Position numbers and translations under genes: made by a program | The notes under the pieces: model-generated | Seen by the model: the letters and a program-made list of their open reading frames with translations, nothing else | Told to the model about the DNA's origin: nothing | Databases searched by the model: none | Assembly (NCBI GenBank): GCA_027922465.2 | Contig: BQMF02000758.1 | Location: 1-64,000 of the forward strand | Length of the DNA stretch: 64,000 nt | Direction of reading: 5' to 3' | Origin: Turritopsis dohrnii | Taxonomy: Eukaryota; Cnidaria; Hydrozoa; Anthoathecata; Oceaniidae | Shown here: one piece after another, positions 48,655 to 59,577 of the stretch | How the letters are laid out: each line of letters starts with the position of its first letter | Numbering within the stretch: position 1 is the stretch's first letter

Positions 48655-49912
48655 TAAGTTTTGATGAGACCCCATACTTGACAACCGTATCTCAAGTGAG
48701 AGTCAAAAATTGCAAAATAGATTGACCTCAAAACCGACTGACAAACAAAATGACGAAGTTTACAAAGTGCTCCATTGGCTTTGCGTAATTTGATGCAGAG
48801 ACTCGAAATTTGTTTATTCCAGGATAGATTTTGGTCAAGGAGTATTCCAAGGTATTTGATAGAATGACTTGGGTACAACCATCTGCCATGAAGTTTTAGT
48901 CTAAAGAGAGTAGGATTAGGTTTGCCTGGGGATCTAAAAAGAATGAATTCAGTTTTGTTTTGGTTAAGAACATTCTTATAGGCATTAAGCCAATATGAGA
49001 GTTTACGTAAGTCTACGTTTAGTTGTTTAGTGAGTGAATTCAAAGAATTACTAAAGCTGATTAGGTTTGTGTCATCAGCAAAGTGATGAGCTTCTGAAAA
49101 GATCAGTGACCTATGTAGGTCATTTATGTATATTAGAAAAAGGAGAGGGCCAAGCACAGATCCTTGGAGAACACCATGCTTGATTGAGATTGAGATCTAC
49201 TGGATAAATAAGACTGAAACCATTGGTTTGCAATGCCTCTGATTCCATAGTGCTTAAGTTTGGATAAAAGTATATTATGATCCACAGTGTCAAATTCCTT
49301 TTTGTAAATGGACAAAAACTCCACAAGCAAATTGACCAGAGTCAAGGGACTGGCGAATACGCTCAATGATAGTCAATAGGGCGTGAGTTGTAGAATGATT
49401 TTTCCGGAAACCATATTGGCGTTTGTAAATGACTTTGTGTTTGTCAAGAAAGTTTATAAGACGAGAGTAAATTAATTTTTCGAAAATTTTTTCAATGTTA
49501 GAGAGCAAAGATATTGGACGGTAGTTAGAGGGAATAAGAGGAGAACCTTTATTTTTAAAGACAGGGATGACATTGGAGATTTTCAGAATGGATGGAAATT
49601 TACCGGAAGATATAGACAGATTAAAAAGATCAGAAAGTATGTGAGAAATGTCTTGAGGCAAAAGGTGTAAGATTTGTAGCGGGATACTATTAGGGCCAGA
49701 GGATTTACTGAATTTTAATTGACTTATTTGGGATAAAATTTCCTCGTGAGTAACAGGACGTAGAAACACAGAGTGATTGATAGGGTTACTGAGATAATGT
49801 TTGAAATTGTGAGGGGTGAATCCAACTTTGGATCTAATAGTATCTGCTATAGAGGAAAAGTAATCGTTAAAAGATTGTTATACAAGAGAAGGATCAGAAA
49901 TAATGGTGCTAT
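48655..49912 (-). pseudogene. LINE ORF2, reverse transcriptase region
   Basis: It covers most of the reverse transcriptase: [56 protein letters not shown], and the catalytic FADDTNLISF, then the thumb region ending QVWGLIKT at the Helitron junction. At least two frameshifts (about 49325 and 49160) and an in-frame TAA near 49877 disrupt it. The upstream end at about 49912 abuts the 7.3-kb insertion; the preceding residues are found at 57208 onward. The CR1/L2/Jockey superfamily is likely; the exact clade is not resolved. Confidence 0.8.
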
Positions 49913-50196
49913 CCTTTCAATAGCCTATTCAAATATGTTATTCATCGATTTGATCTTTTTTAAAGTGATATGAAGCTGCAAAACAAAAATGTTTTGAAGA
50001 ATTATTATATGATTTTGACGTAGTAAAGTATACCCGAAGCGATGTTTTCTAGATACTTTCATTTATTTTTCATATTCTGAGCTGTGATCTTTGAAAGTAT
50101 ATCAGAAATTGTTAACGTAATTTTGATCTGAGAAAAAAAGACAAGAAAAAAAACCCCGTAGAAACAATACGACATGTTTTTTCATCTTTCAAAAAT

Positions 50197-50982
50197 AACA
50201 AGAGCCAGATGGCGCAAAACGGTAGCAGCAATTGTACTTAAAGTTATGAAAAGTTACTACAAAGTTCTTTGAGGCTTGTGTTTTTTTATATCTCACTGAT
50301 GGAAAACAGGCATAAACCATAAATATATTAAAATGATTAGTTAGTGTAAATAGGGTCTAATCATAAACCACCAGAAATTAATTTATTAAAAAGACAAAAG
50401 AATTATACATGCGTGAGCCACACATTTTTTTATAAGAAAAATTTTAAGACCATATGTAGAAAAAAGCCACGCGTTTTGAAAAAAATATTATGTTTTTAAA
50501 ATTATAATTTCATGAAACCAAAAATGAATTCAAACAAATAACTGCCTTTTTAAATTAGATCTCTGAAAGTCTTAATACACTAAACAGTGTAGTAGCTAAC
50601 AACAAACGAGCTAACAAGAAGTTTCGAACTGATAGGCTTTACTAACAAGAAAAACAATAAATATATAACCAAATTTGAAGTATCGATGTATTTTCAGCAA
50701 GCATAAGTAACTAAAACTTCCATTTTTATGCAGACCTATTTGATTTATATTCATTCTTTCATGAATTATTTCATATAATATCAAAGAAAACGTCTTTTTA
50801 AATGTTTGATATGTAAAACCTTTCGAAGGCTGCGTTCCTTCATTAGAATTTGGGTTACGTTATTAGCGGAGTCTCGCGGACTCTAAATCGCAGACTAATT
50901 GCCATTTCGGCCGGAGGAGTAGGAGTAGGAGTGTAGGAGTCCACGGGTGTTTTAATACGGTATTCGCTTTCGCTGCTACCGT
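50197..50982 (-). repeat. 786-bp repeat, right member of a wide inverted pair
   Basis: It is the reverse complement of 29675-30449, including the CTCCGGCC and GGAGTAGGAGT tract and the ACGGTAGCAGC ends. It lies entirely inside the 7.3-kb insertion, which argues that it arrived separately from the left copy. Confidence 0.75.
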
Positions 50983-51119
50983 AAAAAATATATATTACAA
51001 AATCCACACATAGTTAAATACTGGAGGTTCTGCTATTCAATATTTTGTGATGGAAATATTGAAGCACAACGCGCACTGGAAAATGTATTTACAACTCGTT
51101 ATAAAAAAAAGTTTAACTC

Positions 51120-51225
51120 ATGTTAGGCCAAAATTGTTCAGTAGTTGGTTGTGGGGTATGCAGGAGTACAAAAGGTATAGGAATTTTTAAAATTCCATCC
51201 GCAGATCTTGACAAGAATTGGAGAA
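51120..51225 (+). pseudogene. THAP-domain N-terminal exon
   Basis: From ATG 51120 the frame reads QNCSVVGCGVCRSTKGIGIF, then FKIPSADLDKNWRTRW, matching the first half of a THAP zinc finger (C-x4-C, a phenylalanine-proline pair and the conserved Trp). The sequence after residue 35 is not THAP-like and the donor site is unclear. The second half (GVVPTLN) appears at about 55500, so the gene is either spliced over 4 kb of nested repeats or broken. Confidence 0.6.
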
Positions 51226-51485
51226 CACGTTGGTTTGCAGATTGTTATTATTGTCTCTGTTATTCAGTAAACAATGTAAATGTAAACAAGTTTGTGGGGA
51301 TGTGGGAATGAATTACAAAACAGTTTTGTTTGTTGCTACCACTTTGGTAAATAAACAAAAGTTACAAATAGGTAACCTAAAATACTATTTGCAATGTAAA
51401 CACCAACAAAGCATTTTGTTTACTTTACTTTAGGTATATATAAACAAGACATATCGACAAAAACATGACCACGTAAAAGATCACC

Positions 51486-51909
51486 GTGGAAGAATCCGTC
51501 CGATTTGAGGGTTCTCCACCAGAAGTTTGGTGTCAGTTGCCACGAGCTTTGCGGCACGTATCCGCAGTTTGCAGAGGGAAGCGTTTACCGCCATGCCAAG
51601 TTACCAATGGAAAAGAAAGAAGATCTACGGCACGAAAACAAGGGAAGGCCCAAGTAGACAACTCCGCGAATGGAACGGGATGTTGCAAGGGCGTTACGGG
51701 CGCTTAGGAATAGCAGTGCTACAATTTCCTTTAAGCATATTCAGGAGGAAGCCGGACTGGGTAACACAACAAGCAACAAAGCTGCGAGCGGGGTTTTGAG
51801 AAGGAACGGATACGAGTACGCCTCCTCACAGAAGCAGATAAGAAACAAAGACTTGGATTTGCAGAGGCTTATTGAAAGAAAGACGAACAGTTTTGGACAA
51901 ACGAATTAA
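51486..51909 (+). other. Unassigned coding-like stretch in shifting frames
   Basis: Overlapping frames give ERDVARALRALRNSS, ISFKHIQEEAGLGNTTSNKA and VLRRNGYEYASSQKQ, which look like a helix-turn-helix of a transposase N-terminus. The frame changes at about 51670. I do not recognise the family; it is possibly a transposon relic. Confidence 0.3.
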
Positions 51910-51948
51910 ACTTTTACTTTTACTTTGACTTTTACTTTACATTTAACG

Positions 51949-52168
51949 TTTTGCGACACGTCACCAACACGTCACCAACTGTAATAGTGTTTTCACTGAG
52001 AATTATAACACGTCACCACACGTCACCAACTTTCTTTGATAGTAATAAAATAATATACTCTTCTTATAAAAAAAAGTGATGGCGTGTGGTGACGTGTTAC
52101 AATTCCCAATGAAAACACTCTTTACAGTTGGTGACGTGTTGGTGACGTGTTGGTGACGTGTCGCAAAA
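51949..52168. mobile_element. 220-bp foldback MITE
   Basis: Near-complete palindrome: TTTTGCGACACGTCACC at the left is mirrored by GGTGACGTGTCGCAAAA at the right, with arms of about 90 bp built from tandem CACGTCACCAA units. The centre is a short AT-rich spacer. It is non-coding. Confidence 0.8.
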
Positions 52169-52382
52169 TGTTCTTTTGGATATTTTAGAAATGTGACCTA
52201 CTGCAACAAGCGAAAAATTCCTTCCTCGACTAAGCACTTAAGGCTTTGCATAAAACCAAGTGCGTCCCACTGACTGTCATCCATTTTGGTGTTCACTTAG
52301 TTTTGTTTACACGGCTTGAAAGAAAAAAGTTTCTGTTGAGTTCACACACATTTTGTATATATTTTCATAGACAAATATTATG

Positions 52383-54842
52383 TTAAGCCGCCAAGGCGGC
52401 GTCGCTCGCCGCCCATGTCCACCTGCTCTGTATCACTGTATCAATAAACGTCAAATTTCCTTATAAACGGCTCGTACAACTTGCGTTCAACCAGAAGCAG
52501 ATTCGAAGTCACAACCTCTGGTAAAACCAATCTTTTGTCAGTGTAACAATACACTCAAAATGTATAGAGAGAAAACTTCAACTTTTTATTAACTTTTGTT
52601 TTAAAAAAGTTACGTGCTCTAACATGGGTGCTATCAAACGTAAGGGGGAAATGGTTTCTCTTCTTAAAAAGATCACACGGGAGGAGAGAAAAAAAGGCAC
52701 CTGCTAAATGAATAAAGTGAATTAAAAAAACGTTCGATCTGATTAAAATAGATTAAAAGAAATCGATTAAAAGAAATTAAGACAACTATTAAGACAAAAG
52801 CAAAAAAAAATATTTTGTATCATGATACTCTTTTTTTACCTATCGGTTTTTAAACATTTTGATTGCTCGAAAAAAAAGTTCACCCGTCTCAGACAGTCAG
52901 ACAAGGATACGTTAGGATACACTGGTAAACCGCACATGCTGCCACGTTCTGCCACTGCTGCTTTATGTCCAAAACGTTTAATCAGTTAGTTTCTTTGTAT
53001 TTAGTTGATGTACTGTTTTCAAACCCAAGTCAACGTGGAATATAAAACTAACAATAATAATAAAAACAAAACGTTATTCCTATTAGTTCATCAGCCAAAA
53101 AAAAGTCACGTTCGATTGGGGGTTGCAATGTATTTGCTTCGAACTCACGTCGCACACAAAAAAAACAAATAATTTTGCTCACAACTCAATCTACCATTTT
53201 GCGTGACTTACAAACAAACAAACAGACAGACAGAGAATCGGCTATTAATATATAGACTAGCCGCCAAGGCGGCGTCGCTCGCCGCCCAGGTTCAGCCTGC
53301 GTTGTGTTTCCTCCCAAAGAGTTCACGAAATATGGAATTAAGGAATTAACAATAGAAAGTGTTACCATCTTGTAGAGCTCGAAATTCTGAGCAAGAAAAT
53401 GTATGGGATCATATGTCTATGACGCACCGTTACGGAGATATCGTCGATCAAAGATTTTGATGACGTCACACACCCGTCGCAAAAAAAATTTGGCCTAAAT
53501 TTTTTCGTCACCTCATAACCTGTATCGCGGACCCCAAAAAACGTCAGTTATCCCTATTGGTTATCGAGATAATTTTCCCTAAACGTCGCATTCGATTAGG
53601 GTCTCAATACAATGGTTTCACACTGACGTCGCGCACAAGAAGAGAAATAATTTATGTGTGATCTTACATTGCTGACTCTCTTTAGCAGTTCACATCTACC
53701 ATTTTGCGTAACAGACAAACAAACGGACAGAGAATCGGCTATTAATATATAGACTAGCCGCCAAGGCGGCGTCGCTCGCCGCCCATGTTCAGCATGCGTT
53801 GACTTCACGAAAAATAAAATTAAGGAATTGGCAACCGAAAGTGTTACCATGTTGTAGAGCTCGAAAAACTGATTAAAAAAATGTATGGGATCGTTCCGCT
53901 ACGATCAACCGTTACAGAGATATCATTCTTCAAAAATTTTGATGACGTCACAGACCCCTCCCAAAAAAATTAGACCCAAATTTTTTGTCACCCCATCGCC
54001 TGTATCGCGGACCCGAAAAAACGTCAGTTATCCTAGGGGCAGATTCGAAATCAAATATCAAATATCAGTTTAAACAATGGTTCCAAAAAAACCCAAATTT
54101 CATGTGTTATTTATTTTTTAAAACAATCGTTGACAGTACAACAATGCACTCAAAACGTAGAGAGAAAAAAACTTTTTATTAGCTTTTGTTTTATAAAAGT
54201 TACGCGCTCTAACATGGGTGCTATCAAACATGGGGAAAATGGTTTCTCTTCTTAAAAAGTTCACACGGAGGAGAGAAAAAAGGCACGTGCTAAATGAATA
54301 AATAGAATAAAAAAACGTTCGATCAGAACGCTTAACAATTAAAAGAAGAAATTAATTTATTAAAAGAAAAGCAAAAAAAAAGAAAACATTTTGTTTTTAT
54401 AAGATACTCTTTTTTTACCTATCGGTTTTTAAACATTTTGATTGTTAAAAAAAAAGTTCACCCGTCTCAGACAGTCAGACAAGAGTTAGTGGCAAACCGA
54501 ACATATGCTGCCACGTTCTGCCACTGCTGCTTTTTGTCCAAAATGCTTAATCAGTTAGTTTCTTTGTATTTTGTTGATGTACTGTTTTCAAAGCCAAATC
54601 AACGTGGAATATAAAACTAACACAATAATAATAAAAACAAAACGTTATTTCTATTAGTTTATCAGCCAAAAATAGTCACGTTCGATTGGGGTTGCAATGT
54701 ATTTGCTTCGAACTCTCATCGCACACAAAAAAAGAAATAATTTCGCTCACAACTCAATCTACCATTTTGCGTGACTTACAAACAAACAAACAAACAAACA
54801 AACAGACAGACAGACAGAGAATCGGCTATTAATATATAGATT
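52383..54842 (+). repeat. Three-unit head-to-tail array of GCCGCC-headed repeat (array 2)
   Basis: Heads are at about 52383, 53258 and 53756, and tails ending GGCTATTAATATATAG are at about 53257, 53755 and 54842. It has the same three-unit design as 22079-25226. A candidate 7-bp target duplication TATTATG flanks it (52377 and 54845). It splits otherwise similar flanks (52310-52380 and 54846-54960). It is non-coding; the short frames inside come from the repeat. Confidence 0.7.
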
Positions 54843-55244
54843 ATTATGACACGTATATATAGGGTATATCTGTTTTTGTCAGAGAAAAATTATCTTTCTG
54901 TTTTGTGTTCACATACATCTGGTATATATTTTGGTAGACGACTTTGTATTGTTCATCATTTGGCCCAGTATGCCATGTAAACTTTGGTTATTTCTTGTAT
55001 CACACATTCATGACAGCATATATAGAGTATGTATATACATGTTTGAATTGACAAATATTGACAAGCTGCTAAAGCCTGTTTTCAGTAGGGCTATGTTTTG
55101 TTTGTTTTGATTTTGTGTAAAATTACACGAATTGTGACAAGGAGCAACCTGGCTGCCAACACATGTTGTGGGAGATCTCAGTCTTGAAAGAATGTGTCGT
55201 TATACTAGGAAGACCCCTTTCCATTTTTATTCTTAAAATTCAGA
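54843..55244. other. No recognisable gene
   Basis: AT-rich remainder of the 7.3-kb insertion between array 2 and a small MITE. It shares TTGTGTTCACA and GGTATATATTTT motifs with 52330-52370. Confidence 0.4.
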
Positions 55245-55437
55245 CAATCCCGGACAAAAATTGTGGCAAAACTGATGTTTTTCATGAAGAATTCAAATAC
55301 CCCCTCCCCCAGCATCAATGTTTTGAGTTGTGTCCAGCCAGAGGTTCCAACAAACATTGATAACATTGATGGTGGGGGAAGGGGGGCCTCATGACGTGAA
55401 TTTCATGCTTATTGCCACAATATTTTGTCCGGGATTG
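55245..55437. mobile_element. 193-bp Tc1/mariner-type MITE
   Basis: The inverted ends CAATCCCGGACAAAAATTG and CAATATTTTGTCCGGGATTG frame C-rich and G-rich arms. TA follows the right end; the left flank GA may be a mutated TA. It lies upstream of the second THAP exon and is non-coding. Confidence 0.7.
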
Positions 55438-55480
55438 TAGAGTATTTTGCTCGTGAATAACTGTCGTTTTATTATAGTTG

Positions 55481-56246
55481 TCGGAGAAAAAGTAACAAGG
55501 AAAAAGCTTAAACATGGCGTTGTACCAACACTAAATATGCTGGTAAAGAGTCATGATACCAAGTCAACTGTACAAAATGAAAGAAAACATCGTTCGATCG
55601 TTCAAATTCACGAACAGAAAAACAAATCTTACTACACGAGCTTCGACGATTTGAAATAACACTTGAAGACTGGGAAATTCATATAAGCCATGAAATTACG
55701 TTGGCCTATAAATATAAAAAACAAGACCTTTCCGTACCTTACTTAAAATTGACGCTAAATGAAACTTTAGCCTACACTATTGAAGTTTTTGGCTGGCTCC
55801 TTCCGGAAGACCACCATATTTATAAAACATACAAACGTTCTTTGAGAAACATCACTATATCGGAATTAGCAAAGCTATGTTTGGCTAGTACACTATGCAA
55901 TGGAGTCATATCAGAAGGCATATCAGCAAATGTTATTGTTCAACAAGTGCCTATTTCACACAAAGCTTTAAACTCAGACGAAAATGAAGAATATATTTTG
56001 GTGCGTTATGGGGCATTAACTTTCAGAAGGGTCAAAAGTTGTTAAGTACTGCTTGCTGAAATGGTATCCTCGAAAAACATTCAGTGTGAGGATTGTTTAT
56101 CTCAAGAACTTCTTTTTGATAAGGAGAAAGGAATTATTTCAAATAAAAACCAGCAACCAGCAAAACCTAAGGCACCAATTTCTGCAACCAACACTATCCG
56201 CTTACAAAAATCATTTCAAGAACAAATCATTGCAAGACTTATTTGA
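55481..56246 (+). pseudogene. THAP-type gene, C-terminal part, frame-broken
   Basis: It opens after an ATTATAG acceptor with GEKVTRKKLKHGVVPTLN, the closing motif of a THAP domain. A frameshift near 55632 moves the reading to the frame at 55640-56045 (ITLEDWEIHI, then a 110-residue helical region ending EYILVRYGALTFRR). After a stop at 56045 a third frame continues to 56246 with CEDCLSQELLF and APISATNTIRL, similar to linker motifs in other THAP proteins. It is probably a degraded transposon-encoded DNA-binding protein. RNase H-type transposase motifs are not visible. Confidence 0.5.
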
Positions 56247-56377
56247 TTTTGATGACCTGTTGAACTTTTTGAATATTTTATTTTTTTATGGAGATTATGT
56301 ATTACATATCCTGCAATGTACTGTAATCCTGCAAGTTGCCTCGGATGTATATCATGAGGAGTTTCATTAATAGTCTT

Positions 56378-57098
56378 TTATTTCGATATTAGTATGTCTG
56401 CAAATTTAATTAATATCAATTTCGATGTAGACTCTGAAAGTCCAGTTTGAAATATTTCTGTGCTCTTCTGGACAATATTCGAATAATATGTTGCATAAAA
56501 TAAATCTGTATTCTTGGACTTTATGTCATTATTTACTGCCTCTGTCAATCGGGGAACACATTTCTCAAGGCAGTTAGGAAATTCTGCCAATTCCTTATGA
56601 ATATTGACATAAACGGTATTCTTGAGTAGCTTTTCTACAACTTTATTTAGACCATCCTGCAAATCTTCGTTTCTTGACATCGAAGACTGTTCTTCCTGCT
56701 CCATTACGGTGTCGTCTACCACCACCACCTCCTCTTGTTCTGTTGTTGTTTGTGAAGAATGTTTTATCAGTTTGTGTCTGAGTAAGCCTCCAGCAGTTTT
56801 GTACGGTTTTTGACAGAACTCACAGATGGTAATATCTTGTTCTTTCATCTAGAGAAAAGCGATCACACTATTTTCTCTGGAGAAAAATTAACAACCAATA
56901 AGATAACAAAATAAGTCACCATTCTGTGTTCATTTTGAAAGAAAATATTCTTTAAATACTTACATTTTCCACTAAAACATTATTTTCACTACCAAAAAGC
57001 TCAGATTCCTTTAACCTGACAAGAATACTATCAAAATCGTCTTCTAATAAGTGTTTGTAATCGCTTAAATTGCCAGTATCTTCACTATTGCATGCCAT
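56378..57098 (-). CDS. C2H2 zinc-finger protein, two exons
   Basis: Exon 1 (57098-56964, ATG, 45 codons, donor GTAAGT) and exon 2 (56848-56378, acceptor TTCTCTAG, stop) join in phase 0 to give 201 residues. Exon 1 is acidic (LLEDDFDSILVRLKESEL). Exon 2 begins with one C2H2 finger (ICEFCQKPYKTAGGLLRHKLIKH region), then a Glu/Val-rich linker and a C-terminal helical domain of about 110 residues. An upstream in-frame ATG at 57137 could lengthen the start. It converges on the THAP-type gene and probably belongs to the same mobile element. The frame is intact; the function is unknown, plausibly DNA binding. Confidence 0.65.
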
Positions 57099-57207
57099 AT
57101 TTATTTTGATCTTTGCAGCTTCACGATCACGTGACATGCACTTTCAACATCCGGACGTATAACAATAGGAAAAACACGAGTCACCAAACCATGTGTTTCT
57201 ATTAACT

Positions 57208-58524
57208 ATGGTGTTATTAACAGATAGAGAGATAGAAGCAGTGGTTTTAGATTTGCATTGGATTAGATCACCAGCCCAAATTTTACGAATGTTGTTTGAA
57301 TTAGTTTGAAAGTACTGACTGAAGTGATTAATTTTGCTTTGCTTACATAGGGCTACAATATGAGTTCGATAAGTTTTGTATTGTTCGTGATATTGAGACT
57401 TAACATCAGGATTTTTTGTCTTGATATATAGTTGAAGGAGTTTGTCACGTTTATTCATAGATTTTATTAAGCCGCCAGTGATCCAGGGTTTGCGAGAGTT
57501 ATTAATTTGTTTCTTAGTCAACTTGACTTGTAGAACATGTTTGTCAACAAGAGCATCAATGATTGCAAAGAAAGTATTAAAGGAAAATTCAACATCACCA
57601 GCTTCACGTTTCAGTCTGCTTTTCCAGTCGATTGATAGAAAATCTAAAATAAAATCCTCACGGTTGAATTTCTTCCAGTCCTTGAAATAATAGGATGATG
57701 ATGAAGATTTATTAGATTCAGACGATTCTAAGATGATGAATTGAGAAAGATGATCAGAGATACTGGACAAAATATTACCAGATTTCCAACAGTAATCAGA
57801 AGAAGAGATGAAAATGTTATCAATCAATGTTTCAGAACCAGGGCAGATCCTAGTGGGAAGAATAATTTTGGGAATAATCAAGTAAGAGCCCAAAATATCA
57901 AGAAAAGAGGAAATGGTAGTGTCAGATTCTAGTTTCAGAGATTGCAATAACACCAAAACTAAATTGTAGTTGAGCCAATAGGTCACAAAGTTCGTCATAA
58001 TGTTTATTCAGGGAAGCGATGTTTAAGTGAAAGGCAGAGAAAGCAGAGTTGAAGTTCATAAAGCTTGAGGTGAAGTCCGCAGGGCTGTAATACTTACAAT
58101 CTTCAGTCTCATTAAAGTTTTCACTTGTGTAAAGGTTGTTAAGTTGATCTATAAGGGGATTCATCCTATGAGTGATGTTGCCAGCAGTAGAAGGGTTGCG
58201 GATTTCTTTGTTAAAAGGAAGAATATGATTAATACATGAAGGGCAGAACCAAGCATCATTGCATTTAGCAAGATTTTTAAAATCGGCTGAAGTCAAGGGG
58301 ACACAATTTGCATGGACCCATGACTTACAGGCATCACAAAAAATAGATTTGCAATAGTCACCAACAGTTTTTTTACAGATAGGACATGAAAAACTCGACA
58401 TATAAACGAAAATGTGGAGGAGAAATAACAATAAAGAGTACAAAACACAAGCAAATATCAAATTGTTAAAAAAAACAGAATCTGAGGGTTTTAAAGATGA
58501 AAATACAAAAATTGGGCCTATCAC
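57208..58524 (-). pseudogene. LINE ORF2, PHD finger and endonuclease
   Basis: The N-terminal part (58524-57922) has a PHD finger: CPICKK, CKSIFCDACKSWVHANC and WFCPSC. It runs into the start of an apurinic-like endonuclease (AFHLNIASLNKH, then ISETRI). The next frame (57998-57208) resumes at the endonuclease end (PTRICPGSETLIDNIF, SGN, SDH). The central endonuclease, roughly 130 residues, is deleted. After it comes the linker up to SLSVNNTIV, where the 7.3-kb insertion starts; the next residues are at 49912. Confidence 0.75.
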
Positions 58525-58787
58525 AATAAAAAAACACTGAAATTAGCACTGGAAATAACCAGACACAGCGAATAGACGTCGACTGACTTTGAGCATAGGT
58601 ATATAGTAGCAACGACGCCATTATGACTTGAAACATAGAGTGCCAGAATTAATTTGAGAGAGATTTGCGAACTTGAGCAAGAGAGGTAGAAAATTACAAC
58701 GACAAAAAAAAGTGAACTTACGCAAGGCGCCAGAAGATAAACTATGTTAATACGTCATAATTCTCAACCTCCTCGGGAAAGAAAAAG

Positions 58788-59506
58788 TCATAAAAAAAGA
58801 TCGTACAATTCATCCTTATGTACAATTTTCTCTTGGGTTTCACTGTTCGATTTGATTTTGATGAAAAACGCCTCATTTTGAAACTTGAATTTGTTGATGA
58901 AACCCTCTCTCTTTAGTTCTCTGCAGAGATAACCCAGTTCACGAAAATACGCATTAAGGTTCTCACCTATGAAAATTCGAGTGTCCTCAGGGAACTCCAG
59001 ATCAACTATATTAACTTTGGAAAGGTTTTTCTTGTTAAAAAGACTTTTTTCTGCTTTTTTTCGGTTAACGAACCTTATTATTGTTTTTTTATTTTTATTC
59101 TTTTTCGTTGGCGGTAAGCGATGACACGCTTCTATTTCAGCAGGTGTTACCTCGACATCTATATGCTTGAGTACTTCAATCACTTTTTCTTCTAGCTTGT
59201 CGTCTTTTACATCGTTTGGTATCCCGCATATCTCTATGTTGTTTCTTCTACCGTACTGGTTATTTAGTTCGCTGTATGTGGTGATAGGATTCAAGATTCG
59301 CTACTTTTTTTCGAGGGTTTTGACTTTTTTTTGTAGTTCTTTGTTAACTTGAACAAGGTTGGTAATGATCTCGTCTTTCATTCGATTTAGATCCTGTTGG
59401 ATGTTTTTGTTGTGGCTTTCGATGTTGCTCAGTTATTGTCACAATTATTTAGAATTTGATCCATTTGGCTATAATTATTTCGTTGTTGCGCTCGTGTATG
59501 TGTCAT
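58788..59506 (-). pseudogene. LINE ORF1 (coiled coil plus RRM-like)
   Basis: It begins at ATG 59506 (MTHTRAQQRNNYSQMDQ), passes a stop near 59430 and shifts frame in a coiled-coil stretch (KELQKKVKTLEKK). It is open from 59294 to 58788 with RRNNIEICGIP, IEACHRLPP, KTIIRFVNRKKAE and RIFIGENLN, typical of the RNA-binding ORF1 proteins of CR1/L1-type LINEs. It ends 264 bp before ORF2 begins. Confidence 0.7.
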
Positions 59507-59577
59507 GTTTAAAATATAGGCGCGTAGTTGCTAAGCTTCACTCTCAGAGTACGTCTGTACGCATCGGCGGCGCGGCG

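Larger units (their letters stand above)
49913..57207. mobile_element. 7.3-kb insertion carrying THAP and C2H2 genes
   Basis: It is defined by the LINE halves on each side. A likely target duplication, ATGGTG then C or T then TAT, lies at 49903-49912 and 57208-57217. No good terminal inverted repeat is seen. It contains a THAP-type gene (plus strand), a C2H2 gene (minus strand), the 786-bp repeat, a foldback MITE, repeat array 2 and a small MITE. Removing the nested repeats leaves about 3.6 kb. Eight to ten bp of duplication and a THAP gene recall P-element or Mutator-like transposons, but no transposase core is visible. Confidence 0.55.
39553..59577 (-). mobile_element. Full-span CR1/L2-like LINE split by two insertions
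   Basis: The 3' end at 39553 carries a TTAC/GTAA microsatellite tail. The 5' end at 59577 is a GC-rich CGCCGCGCCGCC leader. Three collinear minus-strand pieces (59577-57208, 49912-48655, 40285-39553) give ORF1, PHD finger, endonuclease, reverse transcriptase and C-terminal region in order, about 4.4 kb in total. The uninterrupted target survives in a paralogous module at 8520/8521. An 8.4-kb Helitron and a 7.3-kb element are inserted in it. Frameshifts and an endonuclease deletion mean it is dead. Confidence 0.8.

Noticed and set aside
29675..50982. A single giant transposon carrying both a Mutator-like transposase and the Helitron genes
   Set aside because: The Helitron is precisely nested in a LINE, the right arm is inside a later insertion, and the outer flanks show no shared duplication.
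53186..53850. Repeated open frames sharing ATPPWRLVYILIADSLSVCL
   Set aside because: This is the translated head and tail junction of the GCCGCC repeat units, not a gene.
55163..55515. Opposing short frames around 55300
   Set aside because: Both fall largely on the small MITE palindrome at 55245-55437.
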